In this document: positions 34,183-45,593 of the stretch, piece after piece
Numbering within the stretch: position 1 is the stretch's first letter
How the letters are laid out: each line of letters opens with the position of its first letter
NCBI GenBank assembly: GCA_949358305.1
Contig: OX442324.1
Span: 7,353,601 to 7,417,600 of the forward strand
Direction: 5' to 3'
Origin: Strigamia acuminata
Taxonomy: Eukaryota; Arthropoda; Chilopoda; Geophilomorpha; Linotaeniidae
DNA: 64,000 nucleotides
The notes under the pieces: model-generated
Told to the model about the DNA's origin: nothing
Database searches by the model: none
What the model saw: only the letters and a program-made list of their open reading frames with translations
Program-made: the position numbers and the translations under genes

Positions 34183-35042
34183 TGTAGGACACTCGCCAAA
34201 ATATTCATAAACGCAGTGGAAATAATAAAATACCCGATATATGAATGTCCTATCCAATAAATCGTCAAACGTCGGGCGGCGCGTCGTTAGGCTTTCCGGC
34301 GATGCGTATGCTCGGCGTCGTTCGCGTTGTGGAAACGTTTGCTCCTCGGGACGTGTATTCAACGTGAAATAAAACGAAAATAAATATAAAGTTTTGTAAA
34401 ATAAATGTACTCACATGTGATAATGTTATATTATCACATATTAACCAATGTGAAACCAATGTCTGGGTTTCACAATCCAAGCTGTGTTCAAATGTAGTTG
34501 AATCTTAAATGTAATGTCCAAAACTGTTAGTTTTCCATGCCTAGAAAATAGGTGAAGTTGGTCCAATCTGGGCCTATTTTCATGAATGTATAATGAGGTG
34601 TTTTAGCAGAAGAAAAACACACGTACACGGTTGCAAACTAAAACAGAATGAATGACTTTTATTCTGGTGACGTCATTGAATTTACACACAGTACAAATCT
34701 TATGACAAAACGGAAAAGATAATAAATAAAGATACAATCTCTCACCACGATGATGTCATTGCTTTGACATCATCACCACAGACTAACACGTTACGAGAAC
34801 ATTAACACATTGCGTGTGGCGCCCTCGTACCGCATACAAGCAACAACACTATAACATTTTACATCAAATAAGCCGAAATTCATCCAGTTTATACAATAAA
34901 CGATCAACATATATCAAACCATTTACTGATACAAATATGCTTTCACAATTTCGACTTAAGACTCTAAATTCTCGTATTTAAACAATGTTATACAATTCAA
35001 TTATCAGATTTTAACGTCTAACAATTATCTCTTTATGTAACA
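34183..35042 (-). repeat. Copia-E 3' LTR, copy 2
   Basis: 860 bp, as 12904-13763. Confidence 0.93.
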
Positions 35043-35077
35043 ATCACCTCCTTAAATGTTACACGTTATATCTTGAT

Positions 35078-38000
35078 TCAAACATCCAACATATCTGCAC
35101 ACAAGTCTTTTAACCGGTCCTGAGGCAGCCACTTTGTGAACAAATCTGCTAAATTCCATTTTGTCGGAATTTTCTCAATTGAGAAATACTCTTTCTCGAA
35201 CCAGTCTCTTAAGAAGCAATAGCGTATTCGGATATGTTTAGTTTTAGAATTTTCAAGATCATTTTTCACAAATTGTATCGATGACAACGAATCCGAATAC
35301 ACTATTGGCATATTAATATAATCAAAAAGCACACAACTTTCGAATATGCTGGATAGCCAATATCCTTCCTGGACGGCGTGAACTAGCGCCAAATATTCCG
35401 CCTCCATAGTACTGCACGCCACGGAACTTTGTTTCCGACAACCCCAACTAATGAGGGCGTCGCCCATAAACAATGCAAACCCCCCAAAACTCTTGCAGTG
35501 ATGGAGATCCGTCGCCCAGGAAGCATCGGTGTAAATGCGCAAATCCGTATTAACGCATTTCGATAAATTAACACAATAATTTTTCGTATTCACAACGTAT
35601 TGAGCAATTTGTACAAGAGCCTTGACGTGTTTCTGAGTGTAGCTTGTGTTAAATTGGGACATATATATTGTGGAATATAAAATGTCCGGCCTTGTCCTGG
35701 ACGCGAGGAACATCAAACTCCCGACCAGCGATCGATATGGGAAGTCTGAGTTTGGATCAACTTCTTTAACATTGTGATTAAACGTTGACCCGGCTGCAAT
35801 GGGAACTCTCACTTTCGTATTTTGAGTCAAGTTGAATTTCACAGCCAACTTATCTATGAAATGCTTCTGGTGGAGGCATACCTTCCCATTCTCACGATAA
35901 AATTTCACACCTAGCAATTTTGTGATCCGACCCAAGTTCACAATGTTGAATTTTTGTTTAATGAGGTCAATTAGGGCGCTCTGGGTTTCTACATCTTTTG
36001 CAAACAAAATCATGTCGTCCACGTATATCAAGAGGACGGCACTGCGATCAAAAGTGTAAACGCAATTGCATCCAATCACTTTGGTGAAACCCAAATCCAG
36101 CAGACTGGTATTTAACTCCTCGAACCACATCCTGCCGGATTGGTGTAATCCGTACAATGATTTGTACAGGAGCCAAACATTGTCTGTTCCAGGTGTTACG
36201 AAACCCTGCGGGATTTCCATGTGGATTGGGCAGTCCAGCTTGCCGTACAAGTACGCGCATTTCACGTCCAGATGGGCGTCCACCCAACCACGCAAGATCA
36301 CCAATAAGCAGAAGAACAGTCGAATTAATGTAAAATTTACGACTGGCGAAAACACTTCTGTGTAATCAACCCCTTGTGTCTGCCTAAAACCTTGTGCTAC
36401 AATTCTCGCACGATATCTGACGATATTGCCATCTTCGTCTGGTTTCAACTTGTATACCCATTTGTGACCCAAGACCTTGGCCTTTGGTCGCGGCACCTCC
36501 TCGTACACTTCTCTTTCTTGTAATGTTTCAATCTCCTCTTCCATCGCCTCTCTCCATTCTTTAGATTGAGGCGAGGAAGTCGCCTCCTCGTATGTTTTGG
36601 GCTGCGTGACAGCACAATACACGCTGATGGGAGGTGTCGTCGCTGTGAGGACCGTTTCCATTGGTTCCTCATCAGACGATTGTTCGATTGTATTGATTGG
36701 CTCCTTCACTGGGGTGAAATCGAATTTTAAAGGATTGTAGAAGATTCTATTCCCCCTGCAGAAAGCCTCGACTTCTTTCTTTGTCTTCAACGGCCCTGTC
36801 CCGTCTGGTGCGTAAAACAGCACATCAATTCTCCCAGCTGTAACACCTCCTTGCCTGGTCACTTGCTCCCTATCCCACCCATCTGCATCTGTGGTTCGGG
36901 TGGCAATTCGAGGTTTCTTAGCTTTTGCCCCACCTTGGACTGGCTGTGTGGGGATAGGCGCTTGGGCTATTGGTCCCACTTGTGGTGGAACCTGCGCATG
37001 GGGTGCTGAAGCTTTACGCATAACGGGGGGCGAACCCGGTGGTGTAGTGGGTGGCATCGGATCATGGAATTCCTGTTGATACAACCCACTCTCATCCGAA
37101 TCGTAACCATTTGTATCCAAATCTGGTTGTTGAACATTCATGTCCACAGCATTAAAGGACTTCCAGTCCCTGGACTCATCAATGACTAAATGTTTTGTTT
37201 CGACCACCTCATTTGTAATTGGATTCCAAACCCTATAACCCCTTGTAGTGAATGCATACCCAACCAGTATGCCCTTCCATGCTCTTGAGTCGAGTTTGCT
37301 ATCTCTTTTGGGTTTGGGAATATGTACGAAACATAACGAGCCAATTGCACGTAAATGCTTCACTGCCATGCTTCTCTGTCTGAATTTAATGTAAGGAATT
37401 TGTCCCTTCGCAAATAAATGTGGATATCTGTTCTTTAAATAAATGTAGCTGACAGCCAATTCTGCCCACAAAATCCACGGCAAATTTGTATCCTCAATTA
37501 TTGCGCGCACATTGTTTAATATTGAGCGGTTTAATCGCTCCGCAACACCGTTCATTTGTGCTGAGTACGGGTTTGTCCTTTGGGCACCAATGCCCTTCTG
37601 CTGGAGAAAAGAATCGAATTCTTTGCTACAAAACTCCCCACCCCGATCTGTTCTGATTTCATGTACTTTTCTGTTCGAGCGGCGCTCAATGCGTGCCAAG
37701 AAAGTTTTGAAAGTTGGAAAGGCCTCGTCCTTCGTTTTCATAGGATAAACCCACGAGAATCGCGTTGCATCATCAACAATGCACAACAGATAACGTGCAC
37801 CACCCAGTGATGTTGTGGGGTTGGGCCCCCACACGTCTATATGCAACAATTCAAGCGGTTCCCCACGCTCGCGATCATCTCTAACTTTGTAATTAGCACG
37901 GGTTGATTTTGCAATCCTGCATGAATCGCACGCAAAATTGTTTAGATTTCCTGTGAAATCTAATCCCGTGGTCTCCTCACTTTTCAACAACGTGGCTAGC

Positions 38001-39043
38001 CCCTGAACATGCATGTGGGCAAAACGCTTATGCCACGTGTCGACAGAAACTGCAAAACTTTGCACAACAGGTGCAGGTTGTTGGGAAACAATTTCATAAC
38101 TTGGACTCTTGCTCTGTAATTGCTCAATTCGTTTTACATCTTTCTGTACAATCAATGGAGAAACTTGGGTAACATTTTGAGAAACTGAATTCAAATTATT
38201 AACAATGGCATTTGTCATATTCTCATTCATTTGAACTTTTCCTTGGACACGATACAATCCATCTGACTGCCTGTTTGCTAACAATAAACACTCCTTGTTA
38301 TTTTGTAAATACACTCTCAACACACCATTGTATATGTGTTGATTGAATCCAGCTTCATCAATTTTCCCACTTGAAATCAAATTGCGTTTGAAACCCTCGA
38401 CAAAATACACATTTATTAAGTCCACATGGTTGTGGATTCCATTTGCAATTGTGCTGATGCATACAGCACCACAGCCAGTAATACTAGCTGTGCCCTGACC
38501 CAATTGTAATTTTGTAGGAGGTAATGACTTGAAAGTCTGGAAATATTCCAATTTCCCGCATACGTGATCTGATGCACCGGAATCCACAAACCATGCGTCC
38601 TCATCACAAACTTTTTCAATTGATTTTGACACACTTTCCCCCAAAAACGACGCATAAAATGCTCCACGTAAACCCTTGCCTCGTTGGGGCTGTCCGCGCC
38701 CTTTGCCACGTCCACGAGTGTTGTCCTGTTGTTTTGTATTTGGCATTTGACAGTTCCGTGCAATATGTCCCTTTTCGTGGCAATTGTAACATAAAATATT
38801 GGAAAAGTTGCTCTTACCTCCTTTGTTGTCTTGTTTCCTCGATCCTTGTTGATTGTTGGAAGCACTGACACTGAGAGCACTGGATTCCATCGTTGGAGAA
38901 CTCGTTCCTGTCGTGTATCGACGACGTGCACTCTCGGCAAGCAATGCCGCGGAAACTTTATCAAACGTGAAGTCCCCGTCACTCCACTGGTAAATAGCCT
39001 GCACTTGATGTTCGTAGTCTTTACGAATTCTATTTATTAAAGT
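35078..39043 (-). pseudogene. Copia-E gag C-terminus and pol, copy 2
   Basis: Same frame as 13799-17764, opening after the TAA at 39044-39046; YVDD at 36014-36025. Confidence 0.93.
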
Positions 39044-39508
39044 TTAGGCTTTTACTTTGTCATTCGGCTCTTGTTTTATTGATTTCAATTCGTCGGCTGC
39101 CAATTCGACACGTGTGATGAACGTATCGACTTCCTCTTTATCGCCGCAACGAATCGTGTAAAAATCCTCGAGAATCTTTGCATTTCTCGCGACTGACGTG
39201 GGTTCGTGAAGCTTTTTGAGGTAATCCCACACCTCCTTCGATGTGTCCAGCTTTAACAGCGACGGTTTCAGTCTGGTCGCGACGCTGTTGCACAAAATCC
39301 CACGTGCACGAGCTTTCCGCTTCTCGTATTTAGCCAAGTCCGTAGCCGACGTTCCATCCGGCGGTGCTTTTATGGTCCCGTCGTGGAAACCCCACAGGTT
39401 CAGCTCCTGTAGTAACAATTGAATATCCACTTTCCACGTCTCGTAATTCGCTTTATCCAGCGGCGCAATTCCTGCTGCCGCCGACGCCGTATTTCCTTTC
39501 GACGCCAT
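39044..39508 (-). pseudogene. Copia-E Gag N-terminal part, copy 2
   Basis: Same 154-codon frame as 17765-18229 with the same TAA, so the stop predates the duplication. Confidence 0.85.
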
Positions 39509-39574
39509 TTTTCCGCCATATCGTCGCTATTTTCCGTCGATATCGGGTTTTAGCAGAACCATCCTCTGCTACCA

Positions 39575-40434
39575 TGTAGGACACTCGCCAAAATATTCAT
39601 AAACGCAGTGGAAATAATAAAATACCCGATATATGAATGTCCTATCCAATAAATCGTCAAACGTCGGGCGGCGCGTCGTTAGGCTTTCCGGCGATGCGTA
39701 TGCTCGGCGTCGTTCGCGTTGTGGAAACGTTCGCTCCTCGGGACGTGTATTCAACGTGAAATACAACAAAAATAAATATAAAGTTTTGTAAAATAAATGT
39801 ACTCACATGTGATAATGTTATATTATCACATATTAACCAATGTGAAACCAATGTCTGGGTTTCACAATCCAAGCTGTGTTCAAATGTAGTTGAATCTTAA
39901 ATGTAATGTCCAAAACTGTTAGTTTTCCACGCCTAGAAAATAGGTGAAGTTGGTTAAATCTGGGCCTATTTTCATGAATGTATAATGAGGTGTTTTAGCA
40001 GAAGAAAAACACACGTACACGGTTGCAAACTAAAACAGAATGAATGACTTTTATTCTGGTGACGTCATTGAATTTACACACAGTACAAATCTTATGACAA
40101 AACGGAAAAGATAATAAATAAAGATACAATCTCTCACCACGATGATGTCATTGCTTTGACATCATCACCACAGACTAACACGTTACGAGAACATTAACAC
40201 ATTGCGTGTGGCGCCCTCGTACCGCATACAAGCAACAACACTATAACATTTTACATCAAATAAGCCGAAATTCATCCAGTTTATACAATAAACGATCAAC
40301 ATATATCAAACCATTTACTGATACAAATATGCTTTCACAATTTCGACTTAAGACTCTAAATTCTCGTATTTAAACAATGTTATACAATTCAATTATCAGA
40401 TTTTAACGTCTAACAATTATCTCTTTATGTAACA
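39575..40434 (-). repeat. Copia-E 5' LTR, copy 2
   Basis: 860 bp, as 18296-19155, abutting the initiator-Met PBS at 39557-39574. Confidence 0.93.
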
Positions 40435-40439
40435 TAAGC

Positions 40440-40533
40440 AACGCGATACGAATTGCGCCTTTATCGCACTTATCCAGAAAAGGTGCGACGTTAAACACAT
40501 TGCGCTGAAATGAAAAGCTGCTTTGACCCAACA
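40440..40533 (-). repeat. Copia-F 3' LTR inner segment, copy 2
   Basis: Identical to 19161-19254; purine tract at 40534-40547. Confidence 0.6.
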
Positions 40534-40559
40534 TAACCCCCTCTAAACAACTATTCATT

Positions 40560-40729
40560 TCAATTGAAAATGTGGTCACATAATGAGTCGAGACGTGGGC
40601 GAGAAACCCACTTGGTCAAAATTGTAGCAGATGAGAGCGGCGCAATTCGGTTTTTAAACCGAAAGTGGAAGCGAATGGCGTCGTACGACCCGTACGAACG
40701 TGAACGCGAATGCGACGTGACAACTAACG
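40560..40729 (-). pseudogene. Copia-F RNase H C-terminal tail, copy 2
   Basis: Same tail as 19281-19450, cut at the same base, but here joined to the truncated Copia-D LTR. Confidence 0.7.
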
Positions 40730-41167
40730 AAGGCGCGCGGCTTATGGCCGCTTATGTGCGCTGACCGTAACACCAAATGTGTTCTAATAACTAAGGCTAA
40801 TGTTTAAAATCATAAAACCTTTAATTAATAAAGAAAAACTTACAAAATGACTCCTTTTCAGAGTTGGTAAAGTGAGAGAGCACATATCGCTGTGCGTGGC
40901 CATCTTGGATGGTATAAAATACAAGAACGACACCTTGTGTCGGAATTAAGCGTTATATAATAACAAAACAGGTGATATCATAAACAAAAGCTAGGAAACG
41001 CATGATACTTCATGCTTGAACACGAAAATAGTGATAAATATCGGAATAACATTAAATAAGCCGGAAAATTAAATAATAGCAATAAATACATTAAGGTGAT
41101 AAATAAACAAATAATCAAATGTGATCCTATATCACATCGACACACTCTGGGTCATTTTAGACCAACA
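40730..41167 (-). repeat. Copia-D 3' LTR (outer end uncertain)
   Basis: On the minus strand it starts TGTTGGTCTAAAATG at 41167. It contains a TATA-like TATTTTATACC followed directly by ATCCAAGATGGCC (40898-40910), then GTAAGT (40838-40843) and ATTAAA (40820-40825). The order matches the Copia-L LTR at 63530-63864, and both share an outer block GCGCG-x-CTTATGG-x-CGCTTAT. No TG end is visible at 40730, so the LTR is probably clipped by the duplication breakpoint. Confidence 0.7.
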
Positions 41168-41387
41168 ATTCCCCCTTTCGATGTAAATAGGATCAGAGGA
41201 AATAATAAACGGATACTGGAATTACAGTGCATATGAGATCGAAAAAGGAAAACAATAAAGTCGAATCATCGAGCCGGGTACTGTTATTGAAGAACGCTAC
41301 AGAAGCCCGAAAATTCCCACTGGAACTCGATGATCCTCACAATCAGGAATAATAAAGAAAGAATGTCACGATAAAGTTACGATGAAA
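41168..41387 (-). other. Copia-D polypurine tract and 3' untranslated region
   Basis: The polypurine tract (CATCGAAAGGGGGAAT on the minus strand) is at 41168-41183. The untranslated region contains the conserved folded element listed separately. Confidence 0.7.
41262..41337 (-). promoter_or_regulatory. conserved 3' UTR structured element, Copia-D version
   Basis: On the minus strand CATCGAG (41326-41332) pairs with CTCGATG (41267-41273) and closes two hairpins (TTCC-loop-GGAA and CGGG-loop-CCCG). It is almost the same as 51286-51360 in Copia-B, although the two LTRs are unrelated by eye. Confidence 0.6.
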
Positions 41388-41602
41388 TCATAGTCGGAAG
41401 ATTTTGGAAATTAACGACTTCAAACGTTCAGAACTAAGCCATTTGGTGAAGATGTCCGCAACGTTCTGTTCACCGGATACTTTATGAAGATCGAAACATC
41501 CCGCCGTATACCACTCTCGTAGCCAATGATATTTGACGCGGATATGTTTGGTCTTTGAATTTTCCACGTCATTCGAAGTAAACTGGATAGCCGCGAGAGC
41601 GT
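41388..41602 (-). pseudogene. Copia-D RNase H C-terminal part
   Basis: About 70 codons ending at a TGA (41388-41390). The reading includes FTSNDVENSKTKHIRVKYHW and ADIFTKWLSSERLKSLIS, close to the Copia-B and J tails. It is separated from the rest of the RNase H (44098 on) by the insertion at 41603-44092; AGCGT occurs at both junctions. Confidence 0.85.
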
Positions 41603-41753
41603 TATGACGGTTTACAATGGCTATAAATGCCTATTTTTCCCAGGAAAAGCGCTGTTGTGTCATTATGACGGTATTTTTGCAGTATTCTGTGCAAAAGTGA
41701 TATAATTCCTAAATAAAGCTATTTATAAGGTTTCAATGCAAAAGATGTTGTAT

Positions 41754-41779
41754 TAGTGAATGTTAAATAACATTCACTA
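41754..41779. repeat. 12-bp palindrome with 2-base spacer
   Basis: TAGTGAATGTTA, AA, TAACATTCACTA: a perfect inverted repeat inside the unclassified insertion. Confidence 0.8.
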
Positions 41780-42335
41780 CATGATATAAGTATATCACGG
41801 CCGAATTACGAAGAGTCGTCTGCTAAACCCGCATTTGTCAATTGCGCGATGTTGCCACAAGATGGCGCGATTACGATTTAGCGGTAAATTCAAGATATGA
41901 ATAAAGATTGTGTAAATAAATATAAACCTATATTTATTAGAGTAAAACGAAGCTTTGTGAACATTAATATAAAGATATATTAATGTCTATTAATGGTTAA
42001 ATACAGTTTAACATCAGTTTCTGCGGGACAGGACATTTGGTGATCAACCGATCAACCGATCGATTTGATTGGTGGAATCCATTTCCGGTCCTGGGTATCC
42101 AGTTCCGGTTGTGCCAAGTAATTTGCATAATCCGTTTGTGCTCCTCCGTATCCACTTCCGGTGATACAGGATTGGCGGGATTCCTGGAACCCATGTTCCA
42201 ATTGGATAAGCGGTCAAATCTCTTAATCCAGTACCGGTATATATTCCCTGAACAGTCCAATCACGGACACAATAGTCAGAAAGCAATCAGTCAAATCACA
42301 CACAGTTATAGTTAACTCTTAGTTCTTGTATTCAA

Positions 42336-42450
42336 GGCATTTGGTATATGTTTATACAGCATTTATACGGTATTCGTATATGTTTTTATACGGTATTTGG
42401 TATATGTTTTATACGGCATTTGGTATATGTTTCGTACGGTATTTAGTATG
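42336..42450. repeat. short AT-rich minisatellite
   Basis: About four to five imperfect units of roughly 22-24 bp based on CATTTGGTATATG-TTTATACGG. The unit length varies. No function is evident. Confidence 0.7.
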
Positions 42451-43182
42451 AGTTATTTGGTTTCTTGTTGATGGTTTAATCGCTTGAAACCGCGCATTGT
42501 TCTGCAGAACAATACATTTAACCGATTAAAGGTTTTAGTTGGATTCTAATGTTCAATCAACGGTCTCGCCGAGGAGAAACCCGCTTCTATGCAATTCAGT
42601 ATCCTCCTGGCAGGACAGAATGGTCATTTGCGGTACGAAAGCATTCTGTAACCGCAAGTAGCGCCAATTATTATTGGGAGTTGGTTCCATCGCCTGTTGG
42701 TGCCAAAGCAGTCTGTTTACAGTAACCACGAGTAGCACCAAGTGTTTGGTAAACTAATTCCCATGATGATCGGAGCCAAAGCAGTCAGCTTGTCATTAGT
42801 ACCACGAAGGGCTAAACTGCTGTGCGGAGCCGCGAGCTATAACCCCCGGTGTATGTGGTACCGTCAACCACTCGATGGACGACCGTGCTGCTGCGCCGGA
42901 GACGCTTGATACAGTTCTGCATGGCAAAGCGTGTTTATCGATGGCAACTGTGTGATTGCGACGGGAAGCCTAATCATTATTACTTTATCAACAGAACAAT
43001 ATTAACTTGGATACAAGTTAAACAATTAAGTCAAGAAGACTTAGTTACATTACATTGAACCCAATGTAACAACAATTTGGCGACAATTGTTAAAGCGGAA
43101 CAGCTAAATGAAATCACAACATCTCGAATTAAATATAATTCGAAGTCGGAATATTGATAAGTAAATGAATCCATTTACTTAA

Positions 43183-43614
43183 CCCTTCCAACCCTGAGAT
43201 GGGTCATTTTGTGACCCCGTTTTAAAAAAATCATTTTTTTTATAACAAATAAATTTTTTTTTTATCTGATTTTTGCTGACTATTCCTTTGAAACATCACT
43301 AGACACTATACCACAGTTGAAATTTTTTTAATTTTTTAAGTTTTTCTGTAATTTGAACTTAAAGTTTAACTGGGTCAAAAAAGACCCATCTTAGGAGTCC
43401 AAAGGTCAAAAATTATGATCATCAGCAGGCTCCGCTAATGTCAATCATGTCCACCACGTCCATATGGCGTTCACTACATGAATAGACAATCTAACCCCAT
43501 TGGCTAGATGTTCGGAATTCCCTAAAACCCGGATTTTGCGCATGCGCAGAATCTGGGTCATATAATGCCCATCTTAGGGAGAGATGGGAGGCAAATTCTT
43601 TCGGGTTGAAAGGG
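43183..43614. mobile_element. piggyBac-type MITE
   Basis: 432 bp flanked by TTAA (43179-43182 and 43615-43618). Terminal inverted repeats CCCTTCCAACCC and GGGTTGAAAGGG match at 11 of 12 positions. Subterminal GGGTCA and TGACCC motifs are typical of piggyBac-derived miniature elements. It has no coding capacity. Confidence 0.8.
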
Positions 43615-44097
43615 TTAAACCAATATCCTCCCAAAGTTGTGGCGGTGCACATGAGTCAACCGCACCTCTCGGATCAACTGATCTATCAACCCAGCGAAGC
43701 ATTACACGAACCCAGTTACGCTTAACAACACCGACAGAAGCCACGAGGATCACGAAGCCATCCCGGACTCGAGGACGCAGCCAGACCGGCCCCGATGACA
43801 TCTATAACCCGGTCGAGTGGTGACCAAACCATTCCCGAATCCAGGACACGTAATGATATTATTTCAGGGCTGTTTTACAGCCAACTTTTGTATAGTTTAA
43901 TTATACTTTTAACTGGCCAAATGTCGGCTTAATCTCATGTATAACTTTAGAAGCGATCATATTGTTTGGTAACAATAAATGTAGTTGTTTTGATAACTAT
44001 CTTTGTCTTGTATTTATCTCCAATGTATTCACTGTTTATGCGACTTATACCCGGTACTAGCAGAGCTAGGAAGTTGTGGTCGTCACCGTCACAGCGT

Positions 44098-45102
44098 CGG
44101 AGTAGATGATCGGTCGGAATTGCCTGTCGAGAATCGGAAATTCGGTGTAAATGTTGTCGAGCCAGAAGGATTCCTTCACACATTCCACCAGGGCGATGAA
44201 TTTTGCTTCCATGGTGGAACATGCAACCGTTGACTGTTTTCGGCACGACCAGCCAATAGGCACATTCCCGATAAAGTTGATATAGCCACCGAAACTTAGA
44301 GACGTTGCTGCTTCGCTGGCCCATGACGCATCCGTAAAAGCCCACAGTTGGCTAAAATTACAGCCCGAAAGTTCGATACGGTAGTCCACGGTGTTAGCCA
44401 CGTATTGGAGGACTTGTAGAAAGGCTCGGATGTGTGTTCTATTGTAGCACGTATTGAATTGAGATAGCGAAATAACCGAAAATAAGATGTCGGGGCGTGT
44501 TCTCGAGGCAAGGAACAGAAGTGAACCGATGAGAGATCGGTAAGGAAAGTCCGGTAGATTTTCGGTTGATCCCTTCACGAGTGTTGTCCCAGGTGTAACG
44601 GGAACCTTCACGAGACAATTGATAGAGACCTCGAACTTCTTAATGAGCTTTGCAATATAGGCGCGTTGCGTGATGAAGGTTCGCCCAGCGTCGCGAATGA
44701 ACTCGACGCCCAATAGCTTCGTGATGGGACCAAGGTTAACGATGTCGAATTTGGACGAGATAAGTTGAATGATCCGGGCTAATACGGTGTCGGAAGCGTA
44801 GAACAAAACGATGTCATCTACGTAGACTAACATGATGGCGCAATTGCCGTAAATGTACACACTATTGCACGCAGGCATCTTCCGGAAACCGAGAGCTCGA
44901 AGTGTTTCGTCCAGTTTTTCGTACCATTGTCTCCCCGATTGGTGGAGACCATAGAGGGATTTGATCAGCAGCCATACGATGTTGGGATTCGTACAAGCTG
45001 CACCTGCGGGGATACGCATGTATACCTTGTGCTTCAGGTCCCCATACAGGTATGCACATTTGACGTCGAAGTGAGCATCTTTCCATCCTCTGAGGACGAC
45101 TA
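44098..45102 (-). pseudogene. Copia-D reverse transcriptase and RNase H, middle part
   Basis: Reading from 45102: LRGWKDAHFDVKCAYLYGDL, LYGLHQSGRQWYEKL, the active site YVDDIVLF (near 44820), SRTRPDILFSV, then RNase H TDASWAS and STMEAKF, ending at IIYSDA where the AGCGT insertion interrupts. On its right it is interrupted by Copia-B at 45103 (GACTA duplication 45098-45102 and 58420-58424). The RNase H has Lys in STMEAKF where the other elements have STMEAE(F/Y), a change of a normally acidic residue and consistent with decay. Confidence 0.88.
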
Positions 45103-45573
45103 TGTTGTTTATCGATGCCAAACAGTCCTCCGTACTTGTTTTGCACATTTCTTAATGTATTACTGCATTATGCAGCCTAGTGTATTTATTAGGATTTATT
45201 TCATTATTTAACATTGGGCATAATGCTGCCTGCATCATGTTAGTATTAGTTTACTTTTTCCAACACCAGATGGTGTCACTTGTATGTTTTCTCTCAATCA
45301 CAATGGCCGCTTGCATGCCAGCAAGCACTCATGTATTTTCTCCATCTAAATGGACCAAATTATGTAAGCATTTTCGTTTTTATTAAACATTTAGTTTATT
45401 TTTACATTGTGTTTGTCACTCATGAGCACTTTAGAGTGCAGTGACTTTATTTTCCACCATTTTCAAGCGCTGGAGGTGCGCGCACGTCATTGCGCTCATA
45501 TTAGCCGTGTTTCGGCATTTAAACTCGCTTCCACACACAGTATTTCATACTGTGAGCGCACTCCTCTGCTACA
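45103..45573 (+). repeat. Copia-B 5' LTR
   Basis: 471 bp, TGTTGTTTATC to CTGCTACA. Contains CAATGGCCGC (45301-45310), GTAAGC (45364-45369) and ATTAAA (45382-45387). Confidence 0.93.
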
Positions 45574-45575
45574 GG

Positions 45576-45593
45576 TGGTAGCAGAGGGTGGTT
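45576..45593 (+). other. Copia-B primer-binding site, tRNA-iMet 3' end
   Basis: TGGTAGCAGAGGGTGGTT: 17 of 18 bases match the initiator-Met complement; two bases separate it from the LTR. Confidence 0.85.

Larger units (their letters stand above)
34183..40434 (-). mobile_element. Copia-E, copy 2
   Basis: LTRs 34183-35042 and 39575-40434; TAAGC at 34178-34182 and 40435-40439; PBS 39557-39574. No difference from copy 1 was noticed. Confidence 0.95.
21280..40729. repeat. 19.45-kb direct duplication, copy 2
   Basis: Same content as 1-19450, shifted by 21279. On the right it ends at 40729 inside the Copia-F RNase H tail, exactly where copy 1 ends, but joins the Copia-D LTR instead of the Gypsy-N gag. 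Confidence 0.95.
41603..44092. mobile_element. unclassified 2.5-kb insertion in Copia-D RNase H
   Basis: AGCGT at 41598-41602 and 44093-44097 flanks the insert as a five-base target duplication. The ends carry TGACGGT (41605-41611) and ACCGTCA (44085-44091), a short inverted repeat one or two bases inside the borders. A second TTATGACGGT is at 41663. No open frame resembles a transposase, integrase or Gag. It could be a non-autonomous DNA transposon or a long solo LTR. It contains a palindrome, a minisatellite and a piggyBac MITE. Confidence 0.7.

Noticed and set aside
42000-42320. regulatory array of TTCCGGT words
   Set aside because: A few copies of TCCGGT are spaced irregularly over 150 bases, with no inverted or tandem order that would separate them from chance.
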